Shown here piece after piece: positions 42,592 to 52,044 of a stretch of DNA of 64,000 nt (position 1 is its first letter; each line of letters opens with the position of its first letter). This stretch comes from an uncultured Bacteroidales bacterium. Its GTDB lineage: Bacteria; Bacteroidota; Bacteroidia; Bacteroidales; Paludibacteraceae. A program made the translations under genes and the position numbers. The DNA lies in assembly GCA_934725535.1 (NCBI GenBank), contig CAKVBV010000002.1, positions 15,174 through 79,173 on the forward strand, written 5' to 3'. The notes below the pieces were generated by a model. It ran no database searches. It saw only the letters and a program-made list of their open reading frames with translations, and was not told where the DNA came from.

Positions 42592-44655
42592 ATGGCAAAT
42601 CAACCCAACAACCAAAACCAGCCTCAGAAGCCCAAACGGTCGCGCCTGTCGTGGCTGTACTATGTGGTGATGCTGATGCTGCTCGTGCTGCTGTTCTACC
42701 CGTTTGGCGGTCGCGGCGTGCAGAAAGATCTGAGTTACACCAAGTTCAAAGCATACATCGAGAACGATGCCGTGGCATCGCTGGTGGTGAGTGATGACAA
42801 TACCGCTATGGCAAAGATACGCCCCGAGAGTTATGCCCTTGTGTTCGGCAACCGCGAAGAGGGCGAGGACGTGCGCGGCGAACTGACAGCCCTCATCCCG
42901 TCGGTGGAGGAGTTCAGCAAGTTTATGGACCAAGTGAACGACACCCGTCAGGCGCAAGGCAAGGCTGCGATAGACGTAAGTTACACGAAATCACACGATT
43001 ACTGGTACCTGATATTGGTGAACGTGTTGCCGCTGCTGCTGATAGTGATGTTCTTCGTATGGATGAGTCGCGGTATCGGAGGCGGTGCCGGAGGGGCTGC
43101 CAACATCTTCGGTGTGGGCAAAGCCAAGGCGCAGGTGATTGACAAGGATAAGAAAGACAAGGTTACATTCAAGGATGTAGCCGGTCTTGCGGGCGCAAAA
43201 CAAGAGGTGGAAGAGGTGGTCTCCTTCCTCAAAGACCCGAAAAAATACACCGACCTCGGCGGCAAGATACCCAAGGGCGTGCTGCTGGTAGGCCCTCCCG
43301 GGACAGGTAAGACGCTGCTTGCCAAGGCAGTGGCGGGCGAGGCGAATGTGCCGTTCTTCTCGATGTCGGGCAGCGACTTCGTGGAGATGTTCGTGGGCGT
43401 AGGTGCCAGCCGTGTGCGCGACCTGTTCCGTCAGGCGAAAGAGAAAGCACCGGCTATCATCTTCATCGACGAGATAGACGCTGTGGGGCGTGCCCGCGGG
43501 CGCAACTCGTTCGCGAGCGGTGGCAACGACGAGCGGGAATCGACACTGAACCAGTTGCTGACGGAGATGGACGGCTTCGGCACCAACTCGGGTGTCATCA
43601 TACTGGCTGCCACCAACCGTGCCGATGTGCTGGACCCCGCGTTGCTGCGTGCAGGGCGTTTCGACCGGCAGATACACGTGGAACTGCCCGACCTGCAGGA
43701 GCGCAAAGAGATATTCGAGGTGCATCTGAAGCCGCTGAAATTAGACAACACAGTGGATGTGAACTTCCTTGCCAAGCAGACCCCGGGGTTCTCGGGTGCG
43801 GACATTGCCAACGTGTGCAACGAGGCGGCACTGATTGCTGCCCGCAACAACCATAAGAAAGTAGGCAAACAGGACTTTATGGACGCCGTGGACCGTATCA
43901 TAGGCGGTTTGGAACGCAAGAACAAGATAATGACCGACGAGGAGAAACGCTCGGTGGCTTATCATGAGGCGGGGCACGCCACTATCTCGTGGCTGCTGCG
44001 GTACGGCAATCCGCTGGTGAAGGTGACGATTGTGCCCCGTGGTGTGGCATTGGGTGCGGCATGGTATCTGCCCGAGGAGCGGCAACTGACCAACCGTGAG
44101 CATATCCTCGACGACCTATGCTCGCTGCTGGGCGGACGTGCTGCGGAAGAGGTGTTCCTGCACCAGACTTCGACGGGGGCACTCAACGACCTTGAGCGCG
44201 CCACCAAGCAGGCGTATGCCATGGTGGCATACTACGGTATGTCCGACAAACTGAAGAATGTCAGTTTCTATGACTCCACAGGGCGTTACGACTACGGACT
44301 TACCAAGCCCTATTCGGAGAAGACGGCGGAACTGATTGACGAGGAGACTGCGGCAATTATTGCCACGCAGATGGAGCGCGCCAAACAGATACTGCAAGAG
44401 CATGCCGAGGGGCACAACCGCATCGCGCAACTGCTGATTGAGCATGAGGTCATCACGTCGGAGGACGTGGCGGCAATTCTCGGTCCGCGTCCGTGGAAGA
44501 GCCGCGAGGACGAGATAATTGAGGCGAACGAGGCTATGCAGGAGGCGGAGAAGAAAGCCGAAGAGAAGGGCGGAGAGACTGCCACGAAAGAGGAAAACAA
44601 GGCTACAGAACCTGCACCTGATAATCAGGAGGATACAGAGAAAATGACCAAATAA
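42592..44655 (+). CDS. ftsH: ATP-dependent membrane zinc metalloprotease FtsH
   Basis: Hexameric inner-membrane protease that removes misfolded membrane proteins and short-lived regulators. Over 687 residues: N-terminal helix (21-37), periplasmic part, second helix (about 138-157), AAA domain with Walker A GPPGTGKT (234-241), Walker [12 protein letters not shown] and [23 protein letters not shown], then the M41 zinc site HEAGH (458-462). The C-terminal tail is acidic and disordered. Start [16 protein letters not shown] at 42592 fits; a longer frame runs through rsfS. A glycine-rich linker (about 161-170) follows the second helix. Confidence 0.96.
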   Translation: MANQPNNQNQPQKPKRSRLSWLYYVVMLMLLVLLFYPFGGRGVQKDLSYTKFKAYIENDAVASLVVSDDNTAMAKIRPESYALVFGNREEGEDVRGELTALIPSVEEFSKFMDQVNDTRQAQGKAAIDVSYTKSHDYWYLILVNVLPLLLIVMFFVWMSRGIGGGAGGAANIFGVGKAKAQVIDKDKKDKVTFKDVAGLAGAKQEVEEVVSFLKDPKKYTDLGGKIPKGVLLVGPPGTGKTLLAKAVAGEANVPFFSMSGSDFVEMFVGVGASRVRDLFRQAKEKAPAIIFIDEIDAVGRARGRNSFASGGNDERESTLNQLLTEMDGFGTNSGVIILAATNRADVLDPALLRAGRFDRQIHVELPDLQERKEIFEVHLKPLKLDNTVDVNFLAKQTPGFSGADIANVCNEAALIAARNNHKKVGKQDFMDAVDRIIGGLERKNKIMTDEEKRSVAYHEAGHATISWLLRYGNPLVKVTIVPRGVALGAAWYLPEERQLTNREHILDDLCSLLGGRAAEEVFLHQTSTGALNDLERATKQAYAMVAYYGMSDKLKNVSFYDSTGRYDYGLTKPYSEKTAELIDEETAAIIATQMERAKQILQEHAEGHNRIAQLLIEHEVITSEDVAAILGPRPWKSREDEIIEANEAMQEAEKKAEEKGGETATKEENKATEPAPDNQEDTEKMTK

Positions 44656-44795
44656 TGCATTTTTTTGCTCTGCAAGTGTAGTTTTTTGCCTCTTTTTGCG
44701 TTATATATATAGAGCGATGTTTTTGAGGGAAAAAGAACAAAGGACGCAAGACAATGATTAGGAACAAGGGATAGCAACTAACAAATAAATCTGTT

Positions 44796-47603
44796 ATGAA
44801 GAAACTCATTCTTAGCACATTCGTGCTGGCGTTGGGCTTGACCGCCGCAGCGCAACAACCGCAGCCGCTGCCTATTGACTCGGCTGTACGCGTAGGGCAC
44901 CTCGACAACGGGTTGACCTACTACATCCGCCACAACGAGTACCCCAAACAGCGTGCCGAGTTCCATATCGCGCAGGCTGTTGGTGCTATTCTCGAAGAGG
45001 ACAACCAGAACGGTCTGGCGCACTTCCTCGAGCACATGGCATTCAACGGTACCGAGCACTTCCCCGGTAAGGGCATCATCGAGTACTTCGAGTCTATCGG
45101 TGTGAACTTCGGGGGAAACATCAATGCCTACACCTCGTTGGACGAGACGGTATATCGTCTCTCCGATGTGCCCACCTACCGCGAGGGTATTGTTGACTCG
45201 GCTCTGTTGGTAATGCACGACTGGGCGTGCGGTCTGTCGCTTCTGCCCGAGGAGATTGATGCCGAGCGTGGTGTCATTCGCGAGGAGTGGCGCACGGGTG
45301 CAGATGCCAACCGCCGTATGTGGAAAGCCATCAACCCGCTCAAGTTCCCCAACAGCCAGTATGCCAAGCGCGATGTGATTGGTGACACGGCTGTCATTAA
45401 CAACTTCGATTACGATGCTCTCCGCTCCTACTACCACAAGTGGTATGGTCCTGACAACCAGGCTATCATTGTAGTAGGCGACATCAATGTGGACACTGTG
45501 GAGGCAAAGATTAAAGCCCTGTGGGCAGACGTGCCGGCACGTGAGAACCGCGGTGAGCGTCCGCTCTACTCCGTGGACGACAACGCAGAACCTATCGTGG
45601 CTGTTGTTACCGACAAAGAGGCGCAATACACCCGCATCGAATTGGACTACAAGAAAGCCAAACTGCCTGAGGCTCTGCGTGGTACCGACGTGGACTACAC
45701 GCTGTCGATGATGCACAACCTCATCTGCGGTATGCTCAACAACCGTCTGCAAGACTTGGCTATGGACCCCAATGCTTCTTTCGTAGGCGCAGGCTCTTAC
45801 TATGGCGAGTTGGTGAAAGAGAAAGATGCTTTTGTGGCTGTCTATGTATCCAAGGCAAGTCAGGAGACGCAGGCATACAAAGACCTGCTCACCCAGATGG
45901 AGAAGATACGCCGCTATGGCTTCACGCAGTCGGAACTCGACCGCGTATGGACGGAGATAGAGTCGTCCTACGAGAAGCAGTACAACGAGCGCAACTCGGT
46001 ACGCAACATCACCTACACCCGCGAGTATATCCGCAACTTCCTGGACGATGAGGTCATCCCTGGTATCGAGTGGGAGTACAAGACCCTCCCGATGCTCCGC
46101 CAGATGATTGACCTCGCCTCGCTCAACAAGATGGCAGAGTCCTTCATCACCGACGAGAACCTCATTATTGCCATCACCGCACCCGAGAAAGAGAGCGTCA
46201 ACCTGCCCTCCGAACAGCAGATACGCAGCCTGTTGGCAGAGTCCAAGACATGGGAAATAGCCGCTCCGGTAGAGGAGACAATCCGCACCACACTGGTCGA
46301 GAAAGCACCCAAGGCAGGCAAAATCAAGAAGACCGCCTACAACGAGGCTCTCGGTACTACCGAGTGGACCCTCTCCAATGGCGTGCGCGTCATCCTGAAA
46401 CCGACCACCTTCAAGCAAGACGAAATCCTGATGTCGGCTAACTCATTTGGCGGCACCTCTACCGTGTCGGAAATCAGCGACCTGCCCTCGGCACGCTTTG
46501 CTACCGACATTGTTGAGTTCTGCGGTATCGGCGACTTCAGCCTGACCGAGTTGCAAAAGGCACTCACGGGCAAGTATGTGAGCGTCAGCCCCTCTATCTC
46601 AAGCACCACCGAGTCTATGGACGGTAGTTCCAATATCAAAGACCTCGAGACCATGCTCCAACTCAACTATCTCTATTTCACGGCACCCCGTCGCGACGAG
46701 AAAGCATTTGAGGCACTCAAAGGCATCATGGCTACCCAACTCAAGAACAAAGAGGCGAACCCCAAATATGCGTGGAGCGACTCTATCAGCCTGATGGCAA
46801 CCAACTACTCGCCGCGTACCATTCTGCAAGACGAGAAGATGCTCGAGGCGATAGATATGGACAAGGCGATTACATTCTACAAGAAGCGTTTCGCTAATCC
46901 TGCAGACTTCACGTTCTTCTTCACCGGCAACATCGACCCTGCCGACCCTGCGTTCCAGAAGATGGTATGCACATGGATAGGCGGCATGAAGACCAACAAG
47001 AAACATGAGTCGTTTGTGGACAACAACGTGCGTGCACCGCAAGGCATTCAGAAGAACTACTTCACACGCCCCATGCACACCCGTACGGCGTCTAACTTTA
47101 TCCAATACACTTCGTATGACATCCCTTATACAATGGAGAATATGCTCAATCTGCGTATGATTGGCCGTATCCTCAGCACACGCTATCTGGAGTCTATCCG
47201 TGAGCGCGAGGGTGGTTCGTATGGTGTAGGTGTGGCCGGTCGCCTGTACAGGAACCCCGTGGCAGAGGCTGAGTTGCTGATGCAGTTCGACACCGACCCC
47301 GAGAAGCAGGAGAAACTGATGGCTATCATTCATGAAGAGGTACAGACCATCATCGACAATGGTCCTCTGGCTACCGACCTTGGCAAGGAGAAAGAGTCCA
47401 TGCTCAAGGATTATGACGAGAACCTCGAGAAGAACAGCTATTGGCTCAACACCATTCTCTATCGCTACTACATCTATGGCGAGAACTACCTCACCGACTA
47501 CCCCGCAGCAGTACGTGCCCTGTCGGCAGAGTCCGTACAGGCAATGTTACGCAAACTTGTCAGTGCAGGCAATATGTTCGAGGTGGTAATGCTGCCCGAA
47601 TAA
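44796..47603 (+). CDS. Secreted M16 (insulinase-family) zinc peptidase
   Basis: Signal peptide (1-19) followed by four M16 domains in 935 residues. The first carries the inverted zinc site HFLEH (His76, Glu79, His80) and the distal ligand in ERGVIREEW (Glu157). The C-terminal half has the inactive-half pattern with YLESIREREGGSYGVGV near residue 810. The PqqL-like family degrades peptides in the periplasm. Codon use is like korA, suggesting good expression. It ends at a strong terminator (47631-47663). The 140 bases after ftsH hold AT-rich DNA with no clear promoter. Confidence 0.93.
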   Translation: MKKLILSTFVLALGLTAAAQQPQPLPIDSAVRVGHLDNGLTYYIRHNEYPKQRAEFHIAQAVGAILEEDNQNGLAHFLEHMAFNGTEHFPGKGIIEYFESIGVNFGGNINAYTSLDETVYRLSDVPTYREGIVDSALLVMHDWACGLSLLPEEIDAERGVIREEWRTGADANRRMWKAINPLKFPNSQYAKRDVIGDTAVINNFDYDALRSYYHKWYGPDNQAIIVVGDINVDTVEAKIKALWADVPARENRGERPLYSVDDNAEPIVAVVTDKEAQYTRIELDYKKAKLPEALRGTDVDYTLSMMHNLICGMLNNRLQDLAMDPNASFVGAGSYYGELVKEKDAFVAVYVSKASQETQAYKDLLTQMEKIRRYGFTQSELDRVWTEIESSYEKQYNERNSVRNITYTREYIRNFLDDEVIPGIEWEYKTLPMLRQMIDLASLNKMAESFITDENLIIAITAPEKESVNLPSEQQIRSLLAESKTWEIAAPVEETIRTTLVEKAPKAGKIKKTAYNEALGTTEWTLSNGVRVILKPTTFKQDEILMSANSFGGTSTVSEISDLPSARFATDIVEFCGIGDFSLTELQKALTGKYVSVSPSISSTTESMDGSSNIKDLETMLQLNYLYFTAPRRDEKAFEALKGIMATQLKNKEANPKYAWSDSISLMATNYSPRTILQDEKMLEAIDMDKAITFYKKRFANPADFTFFFTGNIDPADPAFQKMVCTWIGGMKTNKKHESFVDNNVRAPQGIQKNYFTRPMHTRTASNFIQYTSYDIPYTMENMLNLRMIGRILSTRYLESIREREGGSYGVGVAGRLYRNPVAEAELLMQFDTDPEKQEKLMAIIHEEVQTIIDNGPLATDLGKEKESMLKDYDENLEKNSYWLNTILYRYYIYGENYLTDYPAAVRALSAESVQAMLRKLVSAGNMFEVVMLPE

Positions 47604-47630
47604 GATATACGTATCTGTATAGAAACAGCA

Positions 47631-47663
47631 ACGCCCGCTGCCATGTGAGATAGCAGCGGGCGT
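47631..47663 (+). terminator. Terminator after the M16 gene
   Basis: ACGCCCGCTGC-N11-GCAGCGGGCGT, a perfect 11-bp stem, followed by ATTTTAT. It may also act on the convergent GH97 transcript. Confidence 0.85.
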
Positions 47664-47717
47664 ATTTTATGAGCAATTATGGTTAACGGCTCCTTGGGAT
47701 AAGTTACCTCTCTGTTC

Positions 47718-49754
47718 TTATTCTGCTTTGAGGCGGATGGCGAAGCCGCCGCCGGAAGCGAGGCGGAGGGTGAGGGGGGCGGAGGTAGCGGTTATTTGGA
47801 GGGTATCAATCACCGTTGCATAGGGATTGGTCTGCCAGTCGGCATCGGGAGCATCATGATAGATTTGCGCCGTATAGACTTTGTCGGTATGCGCTGTGTC
47901 TCTGTTCGGCGAGGTGGTCTCTACATTCTCATCAAAGAGGAACGACCAGTCGAGGGTGATGTCGCGAGGGGTGTCGTCATTGACGGCACCGATGTACCAG
48001 TCGGCAGAGCGGCGGTCTTGGCGTGCCATAACGAGGTATTTGCCTATCTCGCCCGAAAGCAAGCGGGACTGCTCCCAGTCGCACGGCACATCGCGAATGA
48101 ATTGGAACTCCGCAGGGTGCTTCATATAGTTCTCGGGCAGGTCGCACGCCATCTGGAGCGGCGAGTACATAGTAACAAAGAGCCCGAGTTGGTTAGCCAG
48201 CGTAGCATGTACGCGGGTGTTCGGCTGCACGGGGTTGTCGAAATTGAACACACCCGGGGTGTAGTCAGCAGAACCGGCAAGCATACGCGTAAAAGGCAGC
48301 GTAGCCACATGGGAAGCGGGGCTTCCACCGTCTGCACTCCATGCGTTCCACTCCTGCCCGCGGATACCCTCCTGCGTGAAGAAATTGGGGTATGTACGGC
48401 AGAGACCGGTAGGCATCACGGGTTCATGGTTGTCGATGCAGACATGGTGGCGAGCCGCGGTCTCGATGACGCGGCGATAGTGGCGTACGCCCGACTGCGA
48501 GCGGTTGTACTGCTTGCCGTCCACGGTGGTGATGATGGGGCTGACATAGCCCGTCTTGACCGAGTGCATACCGTAATGCTCCATATAGTTGTACGCCTCG
48601 TCCAGTTCGCTCTCATACTGGGCTGCGTTGCCCTGTGTCTCATGGTGGAAGACAATCTCCACACCGCGGCTGTGGGCATATTTTGCCAAATAATCGATGT
48701 CGTAGTCGGAATAGGGTTTGACAAAAGAGAACTTAGCATCAGGGTCGGTGCCGTCCCATGCTTCCCAGCCTTCGTTCCATCCCTCGGCGAGGACACCACC
48801 GAAGCCGTTGTCGGCAGCGAAATCGATGTAGCGTTTCATATTCGCCGTGGTGGCGCCATGGATGGGACCTTGTTTCCACGTCATCGTCTTGAGGTGCATA
48901 CCCCACCATATACCGATGAACTTCATTGGGTGAATCCACGAGGTGTCTTCGATACGGCAGGGTTCGTTGAGGTTGAGCATGAGGCGCGAGGCAAGCAGTC
49001 CGCGCAGGTCATCGGCGATGACCATCATACGCCACGGGGTCTGCCATACGCCTGACTCATACGCCGCTACGCCGTTCTGCCACGGAGTAAGGTAGGTGCG
49101 GATGGTATTGCCCGCATAGTAGAAGTTCTCGGCAGGGTAGTCGGTGAGGTTGGCTTCGTGGAGGAAACCGTAACCGCCCTCGGCAAACTCGAGCGTAATG
49201 GGCGAGCAGGTGGTGTCTTTCTGCGAGACGGGTTCGCGTGTCCAAAGGGCTTCGTAGTACTCGGTGCGCCACGGGATAGACCACGCCTGCGGTTCGCGGA
49301 CGAAACGGTACTCGGTTTTCTCGTCCATAACGACCATACTGTCGGTGTTGGACGGGAACATATAGCGGAAAGCGAAACCGTCGTCAAAAGCACGGAAGAC
49401 GATGTCCATCCGGGTTCCCGACTCGTGCTGCAGGTGAGCGGTCAGTTGGCGGTAGCGGTTGCGAATGAAACGTTCTTCGCCCCAGACGGTCTCCCACGTC
49501 TCATCGAAAGAGGCGGTGTCCGTGCCGAGAAGGGTAAAACCGCGACTGAGGTCTTTGTCCGCCAGCACCAGTCCGAGAGCCGACCAGTCGAGCATCGGGG
49601 TACCCTTGCGCGAGAGACAGTACTCGGGGATGCCGTTGTCAGCGAGACGGAAGGAAATTTGTAAGTTGTCGCCGGGGGACGACACCGTGGTTTTCTGTTG
49701 GCAGGCAGTCAGCGCGAGTGCCGCTAATACTATACATCCTAAAAGTTTCTTCAT
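47718..49754 (-). CDS. GH97 family glycoside hydrolase, inverting (alpha-glucosidase) type, lipoprotein
   Basis: Releases terminal alpha-linked sugars, most likely glucose, in the periplasm. The N-terminus MKKLLGCIVLAALALTACQQ is a lipoprotein signal. Domain order is N-terminal beta-sandwich (about 25-275), TIM barrel (about 280-560) and C-terminal beta domain. Three acidic residues match the inverting SusB-type set: Glu372 in HHETQGN, Glu444 in NHEPVMPTG and Glu468 in GIRGQEWNAW. Where retaining members have a catalytic Asp, this protein reads VKTGYV. It is the last gene of the susC-susD operon, so its substrate should come from that importer. Confidence 0.92.
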   Translation of the reverse strand: MKKLLGCIVLAALALTACQQKTTVSSPGDNLQISFRLADNGIPEYCLSRKGTPMLDWSALGLVLADKDLSRGFTLLGTDTASFDETWETVWGEERFIRNRYRQLTAHLQHESGTRMDIVFRAFDDGFAFRYMFPSNTDSMVVMDEKTEYRFVREPQAWSIPWRTEYYEALWTREPVSQKDTTCSPITLEFAEGGYGFLHEANLTDYPAENFYYAGNTIRTYLTPWQNGVAAYESGVWQTPWRMMVIADDLRGLLASRLMLNLNEPCRIEDTSWIHPMKFIGIWWGMHLKTMTWKQGPIHGATTANMKRYIDFAADNGFGGVLAEGWNEGWEAWDGTDPDAKFSFVKPYSDYDIDYLAKYAHSRGVEIVFHHETQGNAAQYESELDEAYNYMEHYGMHSVKTGYVSPIITTVDGKQYNRSQSGVRHYRRVIETAARHHVCIDNHEPVMPTGLCRTYPNFFTQEGIRGQEWNAWSADGGSPASHVATLPFTRMLAGSADYTPGVFNFDNPVQPNTRVHATLANQLGLFVTMYSPLQMACDLPENYMKHPAEFQFIRDVPCDWEQSRLLSGEIGKYLVMARQDRRSADWYIGAVNDDTPRDITLDWSFLFDENVETTSPNRDTAHTDKVYTAQIYHDAPDADWQTNPYATVIDTLQITATSAPLTLRLASGGGFAIRLKAE

Positions 49755-49820
49755 TTGTATATTCTGTTGTTTCCGTTAAGTGATTCTTTCTCCATTAGAT
49801 GGGTCTTTGTCTCCACTAAA

Positions 49821-50050
49821 GACCATTAAAAAGCCATTAAAACATTATCGGGCAGGTTCTCCGTTAATTGCCGTTAATGGACCGTTAATGGATTGTCTAT
49901 GCCTTGCGCATCCCTTGCTTATCCCTTGCTGAAACTGTGCTGAAAGCAACGGTCAAAGTACGATATGGGTACGGCGTGGTCAGCACAATCAACCGATTAT
50001 CTACCGTGTATCTACCGTATATCTACCGTGTATGTACCGTAAAAATACCG
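49821..50050. repeat. Series of 11-bp imperfect tandem arrays between susD and the GH97 gene
   Basis: Successive arrays with an 11-bp step: CCATTAAAA-type (49821-49842), CCGTTAATGGA twice (49871-49892), TTGCGCATCCC / TTGCTTATCCC / TTGCTGAAACT / GTGCTGAAAGC (49904-49947), and five ACCG-ending units from 49996 to 50050 (ATTATCTACCG, TGTATCTACCG, TATATCTACCG, TGTATGTACCG, TAAAAATACCG). They fill most of the 323-base spacer. Confidence 0.85.
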
Positions 50051-50077
50051 TAGTTGCCGGCGTGAGGTCGGCGGGGG

Positions 50078-51943
50078 TTAGATAGAGGGGTAGCCGGTGG
50101 ATTGCTGCATATTCTTGTTGCGCTCGAGTTCGAGTTGCGGGATAGGCTGCACGTAACTCTCGTCGCCTTTCCATGTGATAGGTCCGTGGGAGGTCTTCTC
50201 ATAGTACGCCGCCTCGTCGGCACCGATACGGTAGCGGCGCAGGTCGAACCACCATTGCCCTTCGGCAAAGAGTTCCGCCCAACGCTCATAACGGAGCGGG
50301 TTGTTTGCCAGCGGGTCGGTATCGAAATACGCGCGAGTGCGGTCGGAAAGCGAAGTATAATCGTAGGGGCAAGCCGCATCGGGATTGTAGCCATAGGCAC
50401 GGCGGTGCACCTTGTTGACATACTCGAGGGCGGTAGCGGGAGCCTCGTCAGCCATCAGTTCGGCATAGAGCAGATAGATGTCCGCAAGGCGAATGATGTA
50501 GAAATTGCAGTTGGAGGATTCGTTCCAGCCATATTCTCCGCTTCCCATCTCAGTGCCGCGGATATTGGTATATTTGCGGTGCTGCCATGCGAGACGGTCG
50601 GGACGATCGGTGATTTCGGAGGAACGGTTGTAGAGCGTGGTGCGCCCCTTGCCATCAATATACTCATCTACAAAAGGTTGCCCTGCATTGAGGATAAGAC
50701 GCGGATCCACCTTCGTGGGGTCGTTTTTGAGGGCAAGCGCGTCGGCACGATAGTTGGGTTGGGAGAGCATATAAGGGAAGTTGTCCAAGGTGTAGTCGCG
50801 CTTCTTGGGGTTGTGTTTGTAGTTCGGATTGAGCGTGAGACGCGGAACAGTGTCGCCATAGAAGTTCCAAAAGCCGAAACGAGCGATATTGCGGTCGTGG
50901 ACATAATTATTTCCCCACTGTGAGGATTTGTCGGCAATGTTGACATCGTAACGCTGTGTCAACGGGTCGGGTGCCAAAGTATCGAACTTGAACGTCAGTT
51001 TGACATACCACGGGGCGAAGACCATCGGCATACCCGAGCCTGTGGTGTAGTTTGCCCACGGACCGTCCTGCTTGGAGTTGCTGGTCATGGTGAGTTCGTA
51101 GAGCGACTCGGCATTGTGCTCGTTGGCTTCGTTGCCAAAGAACATATCCTTGTATATCTCGTTGCTGACCAGATGTTTACCGCTATTGTTGATAATATCT
51201 TCGAGGAGGGCTTTGGTCTTGTCGCGGTTCTCGGGGAAGATATAGAGCGATTGCATATAGATTTTGGCAAGCAGACCTTTGGCAGCCCATTCGGTAGCGC
51301 GGAACTCGTCCTCGGTATGCCCCTTGAGGAGTTCGACAGCCTTGTTGCAGTCGTCAATCATAAACTGCCACGTGTCGCGCACCGTCTCGCGGCTGAGTTT
51401 CAAGCCCTCGACATCGGAGATGACGCGGTCGATTTTGGCAAAGCCGAGTCCGTCTGGGTCAAGTTCGAAGAAAATCTGCGCATGCCAGTACGCCAAGGCA
51501 CGGTTGAAATAGCACTGCCCGAGGTAGTAGTCGAGGGTAGCGTTCTCATCAGTCTTGCCGTAATGCTCGCGGTAGAACTCGATGCCCTCAAGACCCGTGG
51601 ACGCCAGTTTCATCCACTTGCAGAGGTCGGTGTAGGTGGTGGTGAGATAGCGCGAGTCGATGCTGGAGTAGTTGTCCTGCGAGAAAGCGCGCTCGTCGTA
51701 GGAGCCGTAGAGGTCGGTGGTATGGTCGTAGAGCCACACGCCCATCGGGAACCAGTAGAAAGCGTAGGTACCGATAGCGTGGTCTTGGGCATACGCCGCC
51801 GTGACCAACTGGTCCACCTGCTCCATCGTGGCAGGGAAATTGTCGGTGCTAAGCGTCTGCGGGTTGGATATATCGAAGAAATCCTTGCAACCGGCAAGAG
51901 TAGCGGCGGCTATGAGAAGGATGGCTATGAGTTGCTTTTTCAT
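50078..51943 (-). CDS. susD: SusD/RagB-like glycan-binding lipoprotein
   Basis: Outer-membrane lipoprotein that captures a glycan and closes over the SusC channel. Lipobox LAGC at residues 16-19, then the SusD N-terminal domain beginning FFDISNPQTLSTDNFPAT and the TPR-like body, with LADIYLLYAELMAD and LRYERWAELFAEGQWWFDLR near the C-terminus as family hallmarks. 621 residues is on the long side. It is downstream of susC in the same transcript, separated by 101 bases with a tandem array. The array lies just before its start codon. Confidence 0.95.
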   Translation of the reverse strand: MKKQLIAILLIAAATLAGCKDFFDISNPQTLSTDNFPATMEQVDQLVTAAYAQDHAIGTYAFYWFPMGVWLYDHTTDLYGSYDERAFSQDNYSSIDSRYLTTTYTDLCKWMKLASTGLEGIEFYREHYGKTDENATLDYYLGQCYFNRALAYWHAQIFFELDPDGLGFAKIDRVISDVEGLKLSRETVRDTWQFMIDDCNKAVELLKGHTEDEFRATEWAAKGLLAKIYMQSLYIFPENRDKTKALLEDIINNSGKHLVSNEIYKDMFFGNEANEHNAESLYELTMTSNSKQDGPWANYTTGSGMPMVFAPWYVKLTFKFDTLAPDPLTQRYDVNIADKSSQWGNNYVHDRNIARFGFWNFYGDTVPRLTLNPNYKHNPKKRDYTLDNFPYMLSQPNYRADALALKNDPTKVDPRLILNAGQPFVDEYIDGKGRTTLYNRSSEITDRPDRLAWQHRKYTNIRGTEMGSGEYGWNESSNCNFYIIRLADIYLLYAELMADEAPATALEYVNKVHRRAYGYNPDAACPYDYTSLSDRTRAYFDTDPLANNPLRYERWAELFAEGQWWFDLRRYRIGADEAAYYEKTSHGPITWKGDESYVQPIPQLELERNKNMQQSTGYPSI

Positions 51944-51961
51944 TTTGCTTGATTTTAGGGG

Positions 51962-52034
51962 TTCTAGTTGTTCTAGTCAATCTAGTTGTTCTAGTTAATC
52001 TAGTTGTTCTAGTTAATCTAGTTGTTCTAGGGTA
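51962..52034. repeat. 9/18-bp tandem array in the susC-susD gap
   Basis: Units TCTAGTTGT and TCTAGTYAA alternate, making an 18-bp repeat present almost four times. On the transcript (minus strand) the array ends about 20 bases before the susD start, so a change in copy number would alter susD translation or the mRNA between the two genes. Confidence 0.9.
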
Positions 52035-52044
52035 TCTTAGGTTT

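Noticed and set aside
44778..46418. Open frame of 546 codons on the minus strand
   Set aside because: Antisense to the M16 peptidase gene; same explanation.
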